DNA of 5,516 nt from Thermoleophilia bacterium. Its GTDB lineage: Bacteria > Actinomycetota > Thermoleophilia > Gaiellales > Gaiellaceae. The position numbers were made by a program, and so were the translations under genes. Shown here piece by piece: positions 4,820 to 5,516 of this stretch. Position 1 is the stretch's first letter. Each line of letters begins with the position of its first letter. Where the stretch lies: NCBI GenBank assembly GCA_013362295.1, contig JABFWJ010000431.1, forward strand, positions 1 to 5,516. The letters run 5' to 3'. The notes below the pieces were generated by a model. It saw only the letters and a list, made by a program, of their open reading frames with translations, did not search any database and was not told the DNA's origin.

Positions 4820-5516
4820 ATGGTTCTCGCGTCACTGTTCGCAGCGCTCGGTCATGCGCTGAGCTTCGCCTTTGGCATGACCTGGGAGGTCCTCTGGGCG
4901 CTGATCCTCGGCTTCGCGCTCTCGGGCACGGTTCAGGCGCTCGTCTCGAAGGACGAGATGCGGCGCCTGCTCCCAGACGACTCGCCGCGGACACTCACGG
5001 TCGCGACCGGGCTCGGCGCCGCCTCCTCGAGCTGCTCCTACGCCTCGGTCGCGCTCGCGCGCTCGCTCTTCCGCAAGGGCGCGAACTTCACCGCGGCAAT
5101 GGCGTTCGAGATCGCCTCGACGAACCTGGTGATCGAGCTCGGGATCATCATGTGGCTCCTGCTCGGCTGGCAGTTCGTACTCGGAGAGTTCATCGGGGCT
5201 CCGCTGATGATCGTCCTGCTCGCAGTCAGCTTCCGCCTCTTCCTCAAGGACCAGCTGGTCGAAGAAGCGCGACGAGAGGCCGAGAAAGGCCGTCTCGGCT
5301 CCATGGAAGGACATGCGGAGATGGACATGGCTGTTCCCCGAGGTGGCTCGATCTGGCGGCGTCTCGTCAGCCCGGGTGGGTTCACGGCGACCGCGAACTA
5401 CTTCGTGATGGACTGGGCTGCGGTGGCGCGCGATGTCTTCGGCGGATTGCTGATCGCCGGCGCGCTCGCCGCCTGGGTGCCGAACTCGTTCTGGCGAAGC
5501 CTCTTCTTCGAGAGCC
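4820..5516 (+). CDS. Permease of the DUF318 / ArsP_1 (UPF0718) family, C-terminus outside window
   Basis: There are 232 residues before the window ends and no stop is reached. The family hallmark is the stretch GLGAASSSCSYASVALARS (64-82, with C72) followed by FRKGANFTAAMAFEIASTNLV (84-104). Hydrophobic helices lie near residues 22-42, 64-82, 92-118, 124-142 and 203-221. A cytoplasm- or periplasm-facing loop after residue 143 is charged and contains SMEGHAEMDM (161-170), a cluster of three Met and one His that could bind soft metals. Relatives are called permeases; ArsP members export organic arsenicals, but most have no known substrate. The ATG at 4820 is 3 nt after the csoR stop, without a visible ribosome site, so translation is probably coupled. 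An internal ATG at 4877 is possible but would remove sequence I think is conserved. Membership of the copper operon suggests copper-related transport, which is inference. Confidence 0.88.
   Translation, partial: MVLASLFAALGHALSFAFGMTWEVLWALILGFALSGTVQALVSKDEMRRLLPDDSPRTLTVATGLGAASSSCSYASVALARSLFRKGANFTAAMAFEIASTNLVIELGIIMWLLLGWQFVLGEFIGAPLMIVLLAVSFRLFLKDQLVEEARREAEKGRLGSMEGHAEMDMAVPRGGSIWRRLVSPGGFTATANYFVMDWAAVARDVFGGLLIAGALAAWVPNSFWRSLFFES

Noticed and set aside
4832..5385. Minus-strand open frames (160 and 115 codons) opposite the permease
   Set aside because: The plus strand encodes the well-conserved DUF318 signature throughout; the antisense products are charged and motif-free.

Overview
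The window is GC-rich, with third codon positions that are mostly G or C, frequent GTG starts and genes packed end to start. This suggests a high-GC bacterium. The protein styles (a DUF318 permease behind csoR, a Cys-tailed short cation transporter, a secreted Asp-box propeller) remind me of deep-branching Actinobacteria such as Thermoleophilia, but that placement is inference. Base-level damage is concentrated at the left edge, so the fragment may be a draft or metagenomic contig.

The window holds two divergent metal-handling operons that share one short intergenic control region (2003-2103). Rightward is a copper-efflux operon: copZ (Cu(I) chaperone), copA (P1B-1 Cu(I) ATPase), csoR (Cu(I)-sensing repressor) and a DUF318/ArsP_1-type permease cut by the window end. 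Its genes overlap by 1 nt (copZ/copA) and 4 nt (copA/csoR), and csoR and the permease are 3 nt apart, so it should be one translationally coupled transcript. A 17-bp CsoR-type operator overlaps the best -10 box in front of copZ. The likely loop is that Cu(I) releases CsoR, CopZ passes copper to CopA for export, and csoR resets its own operon.

Leftward on the minus strand are an ArsR/SmtB repressor with the four cysteines of the CadC-type Cd/Pb sensor, a cation-diffusion-facilitator-like transporter with a cysteine-rich tail, a small two-helix membrane protein, and a membrane-anchored Asp-box (BNR) beta-propeller protein of the F510_1955 'glycosylhydrolase-like' type. The first two overlap by 8 nt and the second and third by 1 nt. 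The sensor and transporter are intact. The two distal genes read correctly only if single missing bases are restored, and the propeller gene also has an in-frame TGA. They are either decaying or affected by sequence errors near a contig end.

There is no RNA gene, mobile element, CRISPR array or gene-free stretch over 300 bases. I did not find strong evidence for a wholly new system. The most unusual points are the permease embedded in the copper operon with its Met/His loop, the operator placed between two divergent promoters, and the damaged distal half of the minus-strand operon.
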